Assembly (NCBI GenBank): GCA_002286855.1
Contig: NRSV01000028.1
Coordinates: forward strand, 124,001 to 188,000
Direction: 5' to 3'
Source of the DNA: Bipolaris cookei
Taxonomy: Eukaryota > Ascomycota > Dothideomycetes > Pleosporales > Pleosporaceae
DNA: 64,000 bases
The position numbers were made by a program, and so were the translations under genes. This document shows positions 1-10,235 of this stretch, in pieces. Below the pieces are notes generated by a model that did no database searches, had not been told where the DNA came from, and was given only the letters and a program-made list of their open reading frames with translations. Numbering within the stretch: the stretch's first letter is position 1; each line of letters opens with the position of its first letter.

Positions 1-53
1 AGTTTACCTGAGTACCCACGATCCCAATTCATGCAATATTCTTTATACTAGAG

Positions 54-2636
54 ATGGCGGACTTTACAGCCTGGGTAGAGCAGAATAAAGCGCTGTGGTC
101 GCGTGTCTACGATGAGGTCATCCAGCCAAGTCTCGAGAAAGAGTGGAACAAGAGTACGTATGATCCTAGTTGTGCCAGCAATATCTAATGACGTTTAAGG
201 AGAAGAGAGACATCAAAATCAATTAAAAGAGAGTGGGTAATGCCATACTTTCGGCACAACCATTACTAATGTCCAACAGAGGAAAAGAACCATGAGGTAC
301 TGCTGGAACATCTGAACAATGAGATTTCAAAATCAGCGCGCCTTTCCAATGAGAACACTCAATTGAGAGCCCAAGTCAAGACCAAAAGTACTATCCAAGG
401 CGAGAAAGGGACTATTGCACCAAGTATTTCAATGGAAGAGCGCCGCCGCCTAGTCGAAGAAAATGAGCAGTTGAAACAGCAACTTGCCAGACACAATGTA
501 GAAGTTGCCTCATCAGTATCAGCTAAGAACAAGGCAACCAAAGATGTTGGAACGACAACCACAGACAACGAATATCACGATCTTGCCCAAAAGTTCAGTC
601 AACTGAGTAAGAAGTATAGCGATGCCTCTCAGCAGGTGAAGTATCTGCAGAGGAAGAATGCTACAGTCATGCAAAAGAACAAAGATATGAAAGAGAGTGT
701 ACGTGCATGGCAAGAGTATGCAGATCGGCAATTGGGGAGGCGGAAACCTAAGGTCCAAACTCGAGTCGAGAAAGCAAGGCTGCAATCGCCTACAAGCCAT
801 GTTTCTCCTAGGGATGAACCAGATATCCCTTCAAGTCCTCAAATTTTGGCTACACCCAGGCTATCTCCGATTCTCACTGACTTAGAGCGTTCCTCTCCCG
901 CTGTCATGGTTCCCCATGCCGCTGAAGGAACTACGCATCAGTCGGCGACATTAGATTCGGTTTTGAGTGAACAAGATCCATTCGGAAATGCAGATATCAC
1001 ACCAAGGCCACGGTCTCGCATCAATGGTTCGAAACTATCAAAACTTCACCAACAGATAACTTCAGATCACGACAGCCGTCAGCAAGCTCATCCAAGTTCA
1101 AGTCAGACAACAGTGGATGAGCACGATGAATCAATGACTCGGCATGAAAAGACAATAAACATTGAAGAAGACGATGACGACATGCCGGAGTTTGTATCAG
1201 AGAGATCACTGAAACGCAAACGTGGAGAACCGACCACTTCTAGATTCAAGATTTACACAGACCGGTTATCGGATAGCACACCTGTCAGGCCGTACCGTGT
1301 GAAAGAAGAACAATGCAGTAGCCCTCCGGTCTCTACCTACAAGCTACTTCACCATGAGGCGACGATGGACCTGGATGATCCTGCATCCAACTTGCTTCAG
1401 ACACCTCGTCATAACCGAAGGCGACTATCAATCCCTACCGCCGGAGCAGAGACACCTCGCCGGCGAAGATGCAACAGCGCACCACTAACACAAGAGATCA
1501 AACCAGAAAATGGAGTAGACCAGGTCCTTGTGCAAGATGACTCAATAGGGTTGACCACAGAGTCGCCTATACTTCCGGCGGTCGTCTGCACTGAGACTCG
1601 AGCCTTGAGTGAGCCCATGGAGCCAACCCAAGTTGAGACCAATGTCCTAAAATCTATCGATCCAAATATAGTGAATAGTGTTTCTGAGGAGCCACCGAAC
1701 AAACGCTCACGAAATACGGGGTCCCGGTATCAACAAAAGCATGAATCTATACTGGAGTCTAATGAAGCACCGCCCTTTCTAGATAATGAGCTACGACCTC
1801 CACCGAACTCAGCCCGAGCGCAGATGAACCAGAAGCTTCGAGATCTGAAAGACCTCCAAACGCCTTCCAAAGCGCCATCGAACACCCCACAGACAGGCCC
1901 AGCCAATGTCAAGATTGAGCAGCTTTCCACTCCATCAAACGAGTCCCGCACCACGCATACCACCAGTCTTGAGAAGAAATCGTCCAAGTCAGTATCCAAA
2001 ATTCGTTCGGATTCACGTGGAGACCCAATACCGGATCGCCCAGTTTGGACAATGAAGCCGCCAGAGACACGTTCAAGTGCTCGTAAGAAACGTGGTTCAT
2101 CATCCAAAGAACAAGTTCCTCTACGAGAGAAACCGGTTACAGAACTCAGTATTCAAGATTTCAAGCCAAACCCAGCTTACAATCAGGGCTACAGCTACGC
2201 GTTCTCTGAAACTGTTCGTAAGTGTGGAGATCGCATGTGTCTCCCTGGCTGTACAAACCCACAATGCTGTGGCTCTACTTTCCGGACTTTTGCAGCGGCT
2301 CAAGCACCTCTTGATGCATCACAAGAGGAGGCTTTGTTGGAAGACTACCTCGGCGAGGCTTACAGCAAGTTGCGGTTAACACAAATGGCATCCGAGGAAC
2401 GAAAGGAGCTGGTGCTACAAGCACGAACAAGGAAAATGGCGAAAGAATCAGGGAAGCACCGTGAAGCATACCAGCGACGAAGGACACCACCAGGCTTCTG
2501 GAGAGTGGATTTTCCAACAACCCAAGAGCGGGAGGAAGACCGGGCGCGTGCGAAAGAACAAGAGAGATTGGAAATACACGAACGGTGGATTGAAGCGAAT
2601 AGAAGCGGCGGTAAATGGGTTTTCAAAGATGAGTAA
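54..2636 (+). CDS. Ctp1/Sae2/CtIP-family DNA end-resection factor
   Basis: Two exons, 54-153 and 280-2636, joined by a GT-AG intron (154-279); the frame is kept and gives 818 aa. The N-terminal part (about residues 15-140) is rich in Glu, Lys, Gln and Leu, as in a coiled-coil oligomerisation region. The middle is long, Ser/Pro-rich and probably disordered. The C-terminal 160 residues carry the SAE2 domain: a Cys cluster (KCGDRMCLPGC followed by CC) and the family hallmark TPPGFWRVDFP near the end. Known role of the family: cofactor of Mre11-Rad50-Nbs1 in clipping DNA double-strand breaks to start homologous recombination, in the nucleus. The ATG at 54 was chosen because exon 1 reads straight into the spliced frame. 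The gene begins close to the window edge, so its promoter is mostly outside. Confidence 0.9.
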
Positions 2637-3079
2637 TAGCTTTATTCAGGACCTCCTCCAGCGGAGGGCGCCTTGCGTGAACCATGGTTACGATTCTGAA
2701 CATGAATGTATGCTCCTGTGCGCCATCGTATAATAGTAAGCACTCTGCACTAGTAATGAATATTGACACATGTGACAATCTGCTTCTATTGATATATAAG
2801 GTCAACCCTCCATAGCGCTTTTACACCCTAAGCTAGATGTTCTTCACACCACACAGAACACCAGTTTCTCACCACTACACCACTTCGTGACCATACACAC
2901 CATACCCAAGCTACACCAAAGCAATACCAAAGCACTGCCCATTCACCACCAACTCGCCATCAAAGCACCAAAGCACCAAGGCATCAAAGCACCACTACAT
3001 CACCACCAAAACCACATCAAGGCCAAATCAAAGCCACACCAAAAACAGGTTCAAGTACCTCACATACATCACAACAACC
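2637..3079 (+). promoter_or_regulatory. Promoter and C/A-rich leader of the RING gene
   Basis: This gap lies between the Ctp1-like gene and the RING ORF. A TATA-like element (ATATATAAG) sits at 2792-2800. From about 2840 to 3079 the plus strand is strikingly rich in C and A with repeated CAAAGCACC/CAAAGCA units, typical of unstructured fungal 5' leaders. A His-rich open frame runs through it (2887-3177), but it overlaps the RING start and resembles the composition of the leader, so I do not call it a gene. Confidence 0.4.
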
Positions 3080-3412
3080 ATGTCTCAACCAATTCACACC
3101 CGCGAAGAATTCCTCGCCTCCTTCATCACCCCCACCATCACCTCACCATACATGACTGCAGAATGCACAATTTGTGAAGAACCCCACTCCTCCTTCCCCG
3201 ACGGGTGCGCAGTAACTTTCTCAGACAAAGAAAGCTGCAACCATGTCTTTTGCAAAACCTGCATCACCCAATGGCTATGCACCAAAGGGGTTAGCACCTG
3301 CCCACTATGTAGGAGGCAGCTATTCATCCTCGACGACGAAGATTATGATGATGATGAAGATGAAGATGAAGAAGCCTTCTTCACCAACGAGCAAATCGTC
3401 CAAATGCTCTAA
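3080..3412 (+). CDS. Small RING-finger protein (putative E3 ubiquitin ligase), possibly truncated
   Basis: Single-exon ORF of 110 aa. The C3HC4 RING spans about residues 29-80: CTIC, then CNHVFCKTC, then CPLC, giving the expected pairs of zinc ligands. An acidic Asp/Glu run follows the RING. The RING folds of this class usually recruit E2 enzymes, so an E3 ligase role is inferred; the substrate is unknown. The ORF stops with TAA at 3410-3412, but the same frame stays open to 3814 and looks protein-like (next entry). The protein may therefore be the N-terminal part of a 244-codon gene. There is no obvious intron that would remove the TAA without destroying the RING. Confidence 0.7.
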   Translation: MSQPIHTREEFLASFITPTITSPYMTAECTICEEPHSSFPDGCAVTFSDKESCNHVFCKTCITQWLCTKGVSTCPLCRRQLFILDDEDYDDDEDEDEEAFFTNEQIVQML

Positions 3413-3814
3413 GGCGCTTGGTATAAAATTTACTGGCTGCTTGATGCGCATCGCCAGTCTGTCGCAAGGGCGGGTAGGAATGTTTGTGAAGAAGAAGAAG
3501 AAGAAGAAGAAGAAGAAGAAGATGATGATGATGATGATGAATACACCAAACTCCCTCTCCACCCTTCCACCCTCATACATTCTTTCATGCGCATCGTCTC
3601 ATCCCGCGCAGACGTCCACGACGCCACGGATTTCGCCGGGGGCATGAAGATTAACGTGCTCGTTTATACTCTCCACCGAATCATGGCCGAGCACATTAAG
3701 CACATTGAAAGCAACGGTGGAGTGGAAAAGGTGCCGGGGTTTCCGTTGACGAAGGCGGCGGAGTGGGGGGGGGGGGAGTTGGATACAGTGGGCTGGGTTT
3801 GCTTGATTTTATAG
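3413..3814 (+). pseudogene. In-frame continuation of the RING gene after a TAA stop
   Basis: Directly after the TAA the same frame continues for 133 sense codons to TAG at 3812-3814. It begins GAWYKIYWLLDAHRQS and contains an 11-Glu/6-Asp run encoded by a GAA/GAT microsatellite (3488-3538). It ends with a plausible helical segment (for example MKINVLVYTLHRIMAEHIKH). Random DNA after a stop would rarely stay open this long with such a composition. I infer that the ancestral protein was about 244 aa and that one base change created the stop, for example CAA to TAA. The alternatives are stop-codon readthrough or a sequencing error. The TAA-G context is not a known strongly leaky signal. Confidence 0.5.
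3488..3538. repeat. GAA/GAT trinucleotide microsatellite
   Basis: Eleven GAA units are followed by six GAT units. In the RING frame they encode Glu and Asp runs, and because the unit is three bases, length changes would keep the frame. Confidence 0.9.
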
Positions 3815-3816
3815 CC

Positions 3817-4044
3817 TGGATATCCCTAGAAGAGATTGAGCGCAGCGGACTGGATCCGCTTTACTTTATGACTTGGATATCCCTGGAGGAGATTTTGCAT
3901 TAGCGGGCTGTGTCCGCTTCGCTTGTGGTTTGGATATCCCTGGAGGAGAATTAAATAGGCGGGCTGGCTCCATATTACCGTATAGCTTGGACGTCCTTGA
4001 AGGACAACTTGCAACACCGTGCTGGACTCGCTTTGTTACGTAAA
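3817..4044. repeat. Four-copy 57-bp diverged tandem repeat
   Basis: Four head-to-tail units start at 3817, 3874, 3931 and 3988, each exactly 57 bp. Units 1-3 begin TGGATATCCCT followed by a purine-rich block (GAGGAGA) and a GCGGGCTG-like core. Unit 4 is more diverged (TGGACGTCCTT). Because 57 is 19 codons, the minus strand stays open over 3826-4017 with a 19-residue periodicity (LQGYP repeated). I see no sign that it is a real gene. It sits between the 3' ends of the RING gene and the DUF7053 gene. Confidence 0.8.
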
Positions 4045-4469
4045 TTAACTTTTTACTTCACTTTTCTTTAGAACGCATTGCATACGTGATGAATGAATTT
4101 TCGCTTCCGCATCTTAGACTTTGATTTGTTGATATTCGCTACATAAGAAAAAAAAGGAAAACCGCTGCAACAAAACAGCTTGGAAATCTGCCAAATAGGT
4201 CACACACATACGTATATGGCGGGTATATAGAACTTTGAAAACGCCTTCAACCCACAAAATAAAACAAATTGAGCAAAAGTCCTCCCCCCACCTTGAACAC
4301 CTTGAGTGCTTTTTGTCAGTGCCAGAAGAAAAATGAATAGGAAAGAAGAAGGGATGGAAATATGAACATGGACTCATGAACAGAGATAATGAAAAGAAAA
4401 GAGATAATAGGAAATCGAACAAAGGAAAAAAAAGAGTGCCAGCCTAGTACTATACACTGCGTTTTGCCA
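4045..4469. other. Intergenic, probable 3' untranslated region of the DUF7053 gene
   Basis: AT-rich DNA with A-runs (for example at 4147-4160) downstream of the minus-strand DUF7053 gene. No coding or RNA gene is recognisable. Confidence 0.4.
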
Positions 4470-6084
4470 CTACACGCGAATGCTTCCCTTGCGGTACTTC
4501 TCATCCTTGAGCGGGACAGGCGGGCGTTCATCTTCCGAGTTGCACTGAGAAGGCATAGCCGAGTCCTTGCGCTCATGTCTGGGATCGTACTTTGCACTCG
4601 AAAGATTGCGCTCGGGGATGTACTTTGCGCTCGAAAGCATGGGTTCAGGCGAGTAGGTTGCACTAGAGAGAGTTGGCTCCTTTGGGCTATATCTTGCGCT
4701 TGAGAGGGTGGGCTCGGGCGAGTAGGTGGTGGCGGGCAGGAGTTGGTATATGGTCGAACGGGATGTAGCAGAAGGGGATTTGTACATGAATTCATCGATT
4801 GCGTCATCGATGTCATTGAGGAGGTTGTGCTGGTTGGATTGGGAAACTGAGGAGTTGGACTTGCGGTCGAAAGGTTGCTTGGGGTCGAAGGGGAAAGTGA
4901 AGGAGATTGGGCGCTCCTCAGGGGTGTAGGAGATTTGCGGTGCGAGGAACACCGAGGTGGGCTCGTTCGGTGGTGGGTGGTAGGGTGTTCGGGGGCTGAC
5001 AGGCATCGGTGAGAGCATTGCCTGGAAAAGAGGGGTTTCAGGAAGCCTCTCGCGTGGGCTAGCAGGGCCCAGGGATGCTGGTCTCGCTTTTCGTCGGGAG
5101 AATCCGCCATCGTAGGTCGTCGCGGGTAGCAGGTAGGAGTTTTGCTCTGGTGCAGAGGTAGAGATCTCCTTTTCTTCCCGTAAAATGGTGTAAGAAACAG
5201 GTCGTTCGCCTTGTTTGAAGGGACTTTCTGGCTTGAACAGACTCTCGCCTTGCTTGGATAGGCTCCCGCCTTCTCTGAAAGGACTTTCGACCTGATCGTT
5301 CAATGTCGAAGAAGAGGAAAACCCAGGAGAGAGTACAGGATCGCTCTGACTCCTTGTGTGTGAGAGGTAGCGTGGCGAAGGAACTTGAAGGTGGCTTGGG
5401 GAAAGCTGGTAGTCTGGTGGCGGCGCGATAAAGATATCACCATGACCCATGCGCTCACCTGGGTCTACATTGCGGAGTGCTCGTAATCTCTGGTTTGCGA
5501 AATCGGCCTCGAGAATGTGTGCCCTCTCAACCAGCTTGTCGACTAGCTTGCCATGTGAGTCCTTGAAAGTCCTCTTGACGAAGCTCAACAGCAGTGATGA
5601 ACATGTCATCCTGACATCTTCCCGAATGTATAGTCCATTCCTTGGTGTTCTTAGGTCAGGCTCGGCGGGAAGCTTTGGTTCGCCAGGTAGCCTTCCTCCT
5701 ACAGTCCACTTTGATTGGATGTCGAGACCTAGTGGTGCGTATACATGTGTGAAGAGGCCGTCGGCTGTGTCGTTGAAGCAAGCATGGTATGACACTGAGC
5801 CAGTAGCCAGACCGCCTGGTAGATACGAGACCTTGTCTTGTAGTCGTTAGCCCTGGGTATAAGAATAGGGGGTTGGGGAGAGTAGACTTACCCTTGATTG
5901 TGTACCACATAGCCCAGTACTCATCAGTGGGTGCATAGGAAGGAGGCTTGCACATGAACCGTTCTACAACTAACGGGTTCAAGTCAATCATAGCCAAGTG
6001 ATCATGGTACATGTCTATCACGCTCTTCCTAGTGATGCCAGCCGGAAGCGGCGTAATAGTGGTGAAGACAGCAGTCTTCGGCAT
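4470..6084 (-). CDS. DUF7053-family fungal protein with Ser/Pro-rich tail
   Basis: Two exons on the minus strand, 6084-5892 and 5836-4470, with a 55-nt intron (5891-5837); 519 aa. The N-terminal 190 residues match the fungal DUF7053 pattern: TTITPLPAGITRKSVIDMYH, then the splice junction reading WYTIKDKVSYLPGG, then VYAPLGLDIQSKWTVGG and GLYIREDV. The function of DUF7053 is not known. The remaining 330 residues are low-complexity and rich in Ser, Pro and Tyr. A short repeat of the form YSPEPTLSSA occurs about five times near the C-terminus (DNA 4589-4732), and a PPVPLK motif lies close to the end, which could be an SH3 target. The intron position is fixed by the conserved SYLPGG motif across the junction. 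Confidence 0.82.
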
Positions 6085-7644
6085 CCTGTCTCCTTTAGTG
6101 CGGGTAGAATCGATCTTGATCTGGTTCCAAGTTTCAAGGAATCGGGGTATGTGTGGATGCGTCTAGATGTTTATACACACGCGCGTGAGAAGATGGAGAG
6201 GTAGAGGAAAGTTGTTTGGACAGTAGAGCAGCGAAGGAAGACGTATTTGTTTCGCAGGCTAGAAGAAGCCCAGCCCAAGAGCGCTGACACGCCTCGCACG
6301 TGTATCAGGCATGCGCTAGAGCACAGCTTCAGATCCTCTGCACCATTCATATTTGCGGAAGGTTTGGGAACGACAGGACCCTCGCCAAGCTCCCCGCCAA
6401 TACTTCGGGAACGGCACTGATGCCGTTCTCGACACGCATCTAGAATTCTGCCTACTGTCATCCGCCGCCAAGCGCAGCCGGATGTGTGTTTGACCGTTCT
6501 GTTTTGATGCAGGTCCTCCAAGCGGCACCGCCAGCTCACACTGGCAGCGTCTAGAAAACACTAATGCCGAGCGCCCACAAACACAAAAATCCACGCTGTT
6601 AGGCGCAGGCGCAGAAGTGGAAGTTTTGTTCCGGAATCAAGTGGCGTAGTGTTGCAGATGTCCGTATCCTGGTGCAGATCCGCCGCATGTACGTTAGAAG
6701 CTAAGGTTTGCGCTAGCACCAATGTGGAAGTTACAATGAACTATTGGAGGGTAATTCTACTTGAACTTCAACTTTACAGTAGAAAACGTGTATAATAGAC
6801 TTTGCCTGTCAACCACGACTGTCAAAAGGATAGTTTACTGTCCTAATTAACATTCACGAACAAAAAAGCTTCGGTTGTACATACAGCTACTGCTGCGCAT
6901 TGCGCACCGCAGAGTACAGAGTACCCCAGAGATCTCCATCTTCAGGCATTGCATGTCTCTTTTCCGTTTCAGCATGGCCCCGTCAGGCATTCATCGTATG
7001 TTCAGGCATGTGCATCCCCTTTACCCGAAGGAAATTTACTGTGCTGTTACAAACCAGGCGTTTGAAAACGACATGTTAAGAAAAGTAGTGCTCGGCTTGA
7101 CATTCCTGTTTAGGTTTCCGCGTCGAGGTCCAGACGTACTTATTTCTCTAAGGTGCGCTGTTTCATCCGCGTGTATGCAAGCGCCCTTTCTTGCCATCGT
7201 CTACAAATCCTTCTTCTTGGACGTGTCTTCGTGACAAATGCCCGATGCTATGTATAGTAGAGATGATTTGCAAAAAAAGCAAAAAGGTAATCTGCACTCG
7301 TCATCGATGACATATACTGCTCTGTTTTTAGGCGTGCAGATCATTTCGCCCTTTTGCTTTTGTCATCGCATTTGGCCAAGAATTGAACACATAGAGGCTT
7401 AGATAGCGCGATACCTGAGGTGTCATTCAGATTGACACCTGTCACAAAAGCAAGCTTGCATAGACTCTTCGAAACGATACAGGATCAAGATAGATTACGA
7501 ATATTGATATTGTAGATGAATTCCAGTGCTGCGTAAAAGCAAAGCAAACGAGACATCATTTATGATAACACCAAAGCGCCGCAATCATGCCTGATGATCG
7601 CTTTCCTAGTCATGTACGCATCACACTCACGCCCTAAATCTCAT
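6085..7644. other. Intergenic region between the DUF7053 and MARVEL genes
   Basis: The region holds the promoter of the minus-strand DUF7053 gene at its left end and the 3' side of the MARVEL gene at its right end. The octamer TCAGGCAT occurs at 6305, 6942, 6983 and 7002. Several open frames exist (the longest is 6171-6539 minus) but none resembles a known family. I see no RNA gene. Confidence 0.4.
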
Positions 7645-8323
7645 CTATACACCTTGGTGCATTTTAATCTCCTCGTTCCCATATGGTTTCTTCCCAACGC
7701 TCGCCGCACCGGCCTTGCGTCCCTTGATAACTGCCATCACACCAAGCCCGAAGGTGACCATCCACGCAAACCACGAGATAGCGCTAAGTGCCGTACTTGT
7801 ACGAGCTACATCGCACACCTAATTGGTCATAGTTAGTCTCTATTCCTCATAGACTATGCCATTTCCTCTAGTTCGCCTCTGGAACTCTGCTTCTACAGCC
7901 TGGACATCGTCAAGGGGAATCGAAATCATACATACCATGCCAAAACAGATCCTACCGTTCAAAAACACGCCTAGCGAAACAAATCCACTGAGCCAAAACA
8001 GCATCGTCACGCCCTCGATACCCAGCAAAGCCCACTTCATCATGGCTTGTTCTGCTAAGTGGGTCAGTTTGCCCAGTGAGATGAGCAGCAAAGGGGCGAG
8101 CGCCAGAAGACTCCAGGCTGGTGCGAAGATGAGGTAGTTGATCTCGATTGGAGATGACTGTCGCCAATGACTTGACCACCATGACGATACTGAGCTTACG
8201 TGAGTTTGGGTCTAAAATAATAGACAAAGAGGAGTCAAACATACCGTACGCCATGAGTCCTAAGACAACAATGGAAAGCACGGCCTGAGCCGCACGCGCA
8301 GGAACCATCCAGTTCATCGCCAT
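7645..8323 (-). CDS. MARVEL-domain four-helix membrane protein
   Basis: Three exons on the minus strand: 8323-8245, 8189-7936 and 7818-7645, with introns of 55 and 117 nt; 168 aa. The first junction restores a continuous MARVEL-like sequence (LGLMAYVSSWWSSHWRQSSP) and the second joins CFGM to VCDVART. Four hydrophobic segments lie at about residues 10-28, 44-64, 75-100 and 116-138, and the C-terminus is a Lys-rich cytosolic tail. Fungal MARVEL proteins are membrane proteins, often linked to vesicle trafficking or plasma-membrane subdomains, but this one cannot be assigned to Nce102 or another named member. The intron 1 acceptor was chosen among several AGs because only this one keeps the frame and the Trp-rich loop. 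Confidence 0.8.
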
Positions 8324-10235
8324 TTTAGCTGTATGCTGTAGTCTCTTCTCCTAAGGAAGGGTCGTATCGTATGTGTAGCTGGCACCTTAACGCTTGTCTT
8401 GCCAAGGTGACTGGAACGATCGGTTCGATCTGCTTGTAATATGTCCTTTGAATATCGTACGTGTCCAATATACTAGCGATTTACTGAAGAGAAGACTTGT
8501 CGCACAACAGCAAACACCGCATACACACAAAAGGATCGTCGAAAAACCGACCAGATACGTCTCTTATGGCGTTGTCCAGACAAACGTAGAATCCAGGGTA
8601 AACAATGTCGAGAGGCGAGAGAAAGGAATCAAAGGGCAGGAGGAGAAAAGGTCAAAGTGGTAGAAACCCTGATGGTGAGGGGCTTTAGTCGATACGGGTA
8701 AAATATTCAAGGGCAATCCCTGACCCAGAAGAAGTATAAAGTCGAAAAAAAGAAAAAAATCACGGGTCAAAATAAAAAAAAGTTTAAATTCAGAAGAATA
8801 ATAAGCCGCGAATAAAAAAAGGAACGAAGAAAACTCCAGGTTTCCTATCTTACAAGAGTAGAAAGTAAGAGCGAGCGAGCGAGCGAGCGAAAGCGAAAAG
8901 AAAAAAATTGTCAAGGACGAAAGCAAGAAGAAACGCTCACCACAAAGAGAACAAGAGATAAGACCCAGGCATATACAAGGGATACCCCCCTCTCCACTAA
9001 AAAAAACGTAGCTCTTCACATATTCATGCCGCTTATTTTCCCAGTTAACGGTTCTGCTCGCCCAAATGTGACCTTCGCCCGTCCAGCCTCTCCACGTAAA
9101 CCCGCGTGGCCAAGCATACACAAATATCATACCAGCCTGCGACCGGCGCTGCCTCAACGCCGTTTTCGCCCCCAAACCCCCGATCTATGCGTGGAACCCC
9201 AGCGGATGGGTGAGAGGGGCGGCTGGGTAGTTCCCAGGCTGATATCATTAAACCAAAATTCATGCGGGCGGCAGTGGCGTTGCAGCTTTGCGAGTGGCCA
9301 CCAGTCGTTGGGCGCGGGACTTGGTTGGTGGTGTTTCAGCGTGTCCATGACTGGAAACGGGGAGCGGCAAGGGTATGGTGTATCTGTAACGGTTGTGCGA
9401 CGAGTGGTTGAGCGTTGTGATTGGTACGGCGCGCTTGGTTCGTCACAGGTTGCAGAGGTCCGCAATTTTTCGTGGTTTGGGAAGGAAGGGAAAGGTGGGA
9501 TGCGTAGAGGAAGGACGGAAGAGGGAGAGAGGTACTCGCTCATCGTCCGAATTCGCATCCATGTGCCTGGTATTGCGCAATACAATCGCTCTTACCTACA
9601 CACATAAAACACCTTCAGTTCACGAGTTTACGGGTGGAACTAAAACGGGGCCTGTAAAACATGCTGAGAATCATTGCCTTTACCCATTTATCGTACACGC
9701 ATACATCTCCCCCAATTACCTGCTTATAGATAACGTCTTGTGAAAGGCATCAGTCCAATGAACATTCCCTAACTAGATCTAGGCAAATCATAGCCATGTC
9801 CACCTCAGCATCCTTGCACCCAGCGTATCGTCGCCCGCATTGTTCGACAGTAAAATGAGCATTCCAGCATCATTGGACAGTCAGAGAACGCCATTGAGTA
9901 CACGCTGAAAACGAAAGAAGTGGGTATCCGAAGAACACTCAAATACACATCGAATGAAAAGCGAGAAAAGGAAAGTTGAAACAGAAGTGAAAACGTGTTT
10001 TGGAACGACGATCCATGAGTGTTGCACCCATGTTGATCAGGTGACAAGTGATCATGACATTCATGACGGATCGACAAATGTCGAACGTAGGAATTCGATG
10101 AACACTAGCACCATAGAATTTCGAGCGATGTTCGGACACAAGCCCAACTATCTTGAAACATGGGAAGTCAAGGCATTTTCAGCGCAAGATCATCTCATTG
10201 TGGGGTCTTGGTGCTGAAGGATAACCTCTCATGCT
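8324..10235. other. Intergenic region upstream of MARVEL and downstream of the EDC4-like gene
   Basis: About 1.9 kb with A-rich tracts at 8740-8900 and a short GAGC tandem run near 8872-8890. Overlapping open frames (8564-9175 minus, 9026-9607 plus) have no recognisable domain and biased composition, so they are not called. The right end is likely to hold the 3' untranslated region of the EDC4-like gene. Confidence 0.4.
8871..8890. repeat. GAGC short tandem repeat
   Basis: About four to five consecutive GAGC/GCGA units on the plus strand within a purine-rich tract. Confidence 0.7.

Noticed and set aside
2887..3177. His-rich 96-codon open frame before the RING gene
   Set aside because: It reflects the C/A-repeat leader, overlaps the RING start in another frame, and has no family resemblance.
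8564..9607. Open frames of 203 (minus) and 193 (plus) codons upstream of the MARVEL gene
   Set aside because: They overlap each other, contain Phe/Leu or Arg/Gly runs that come from A-rich and GC-rich tracts, and show no domain.
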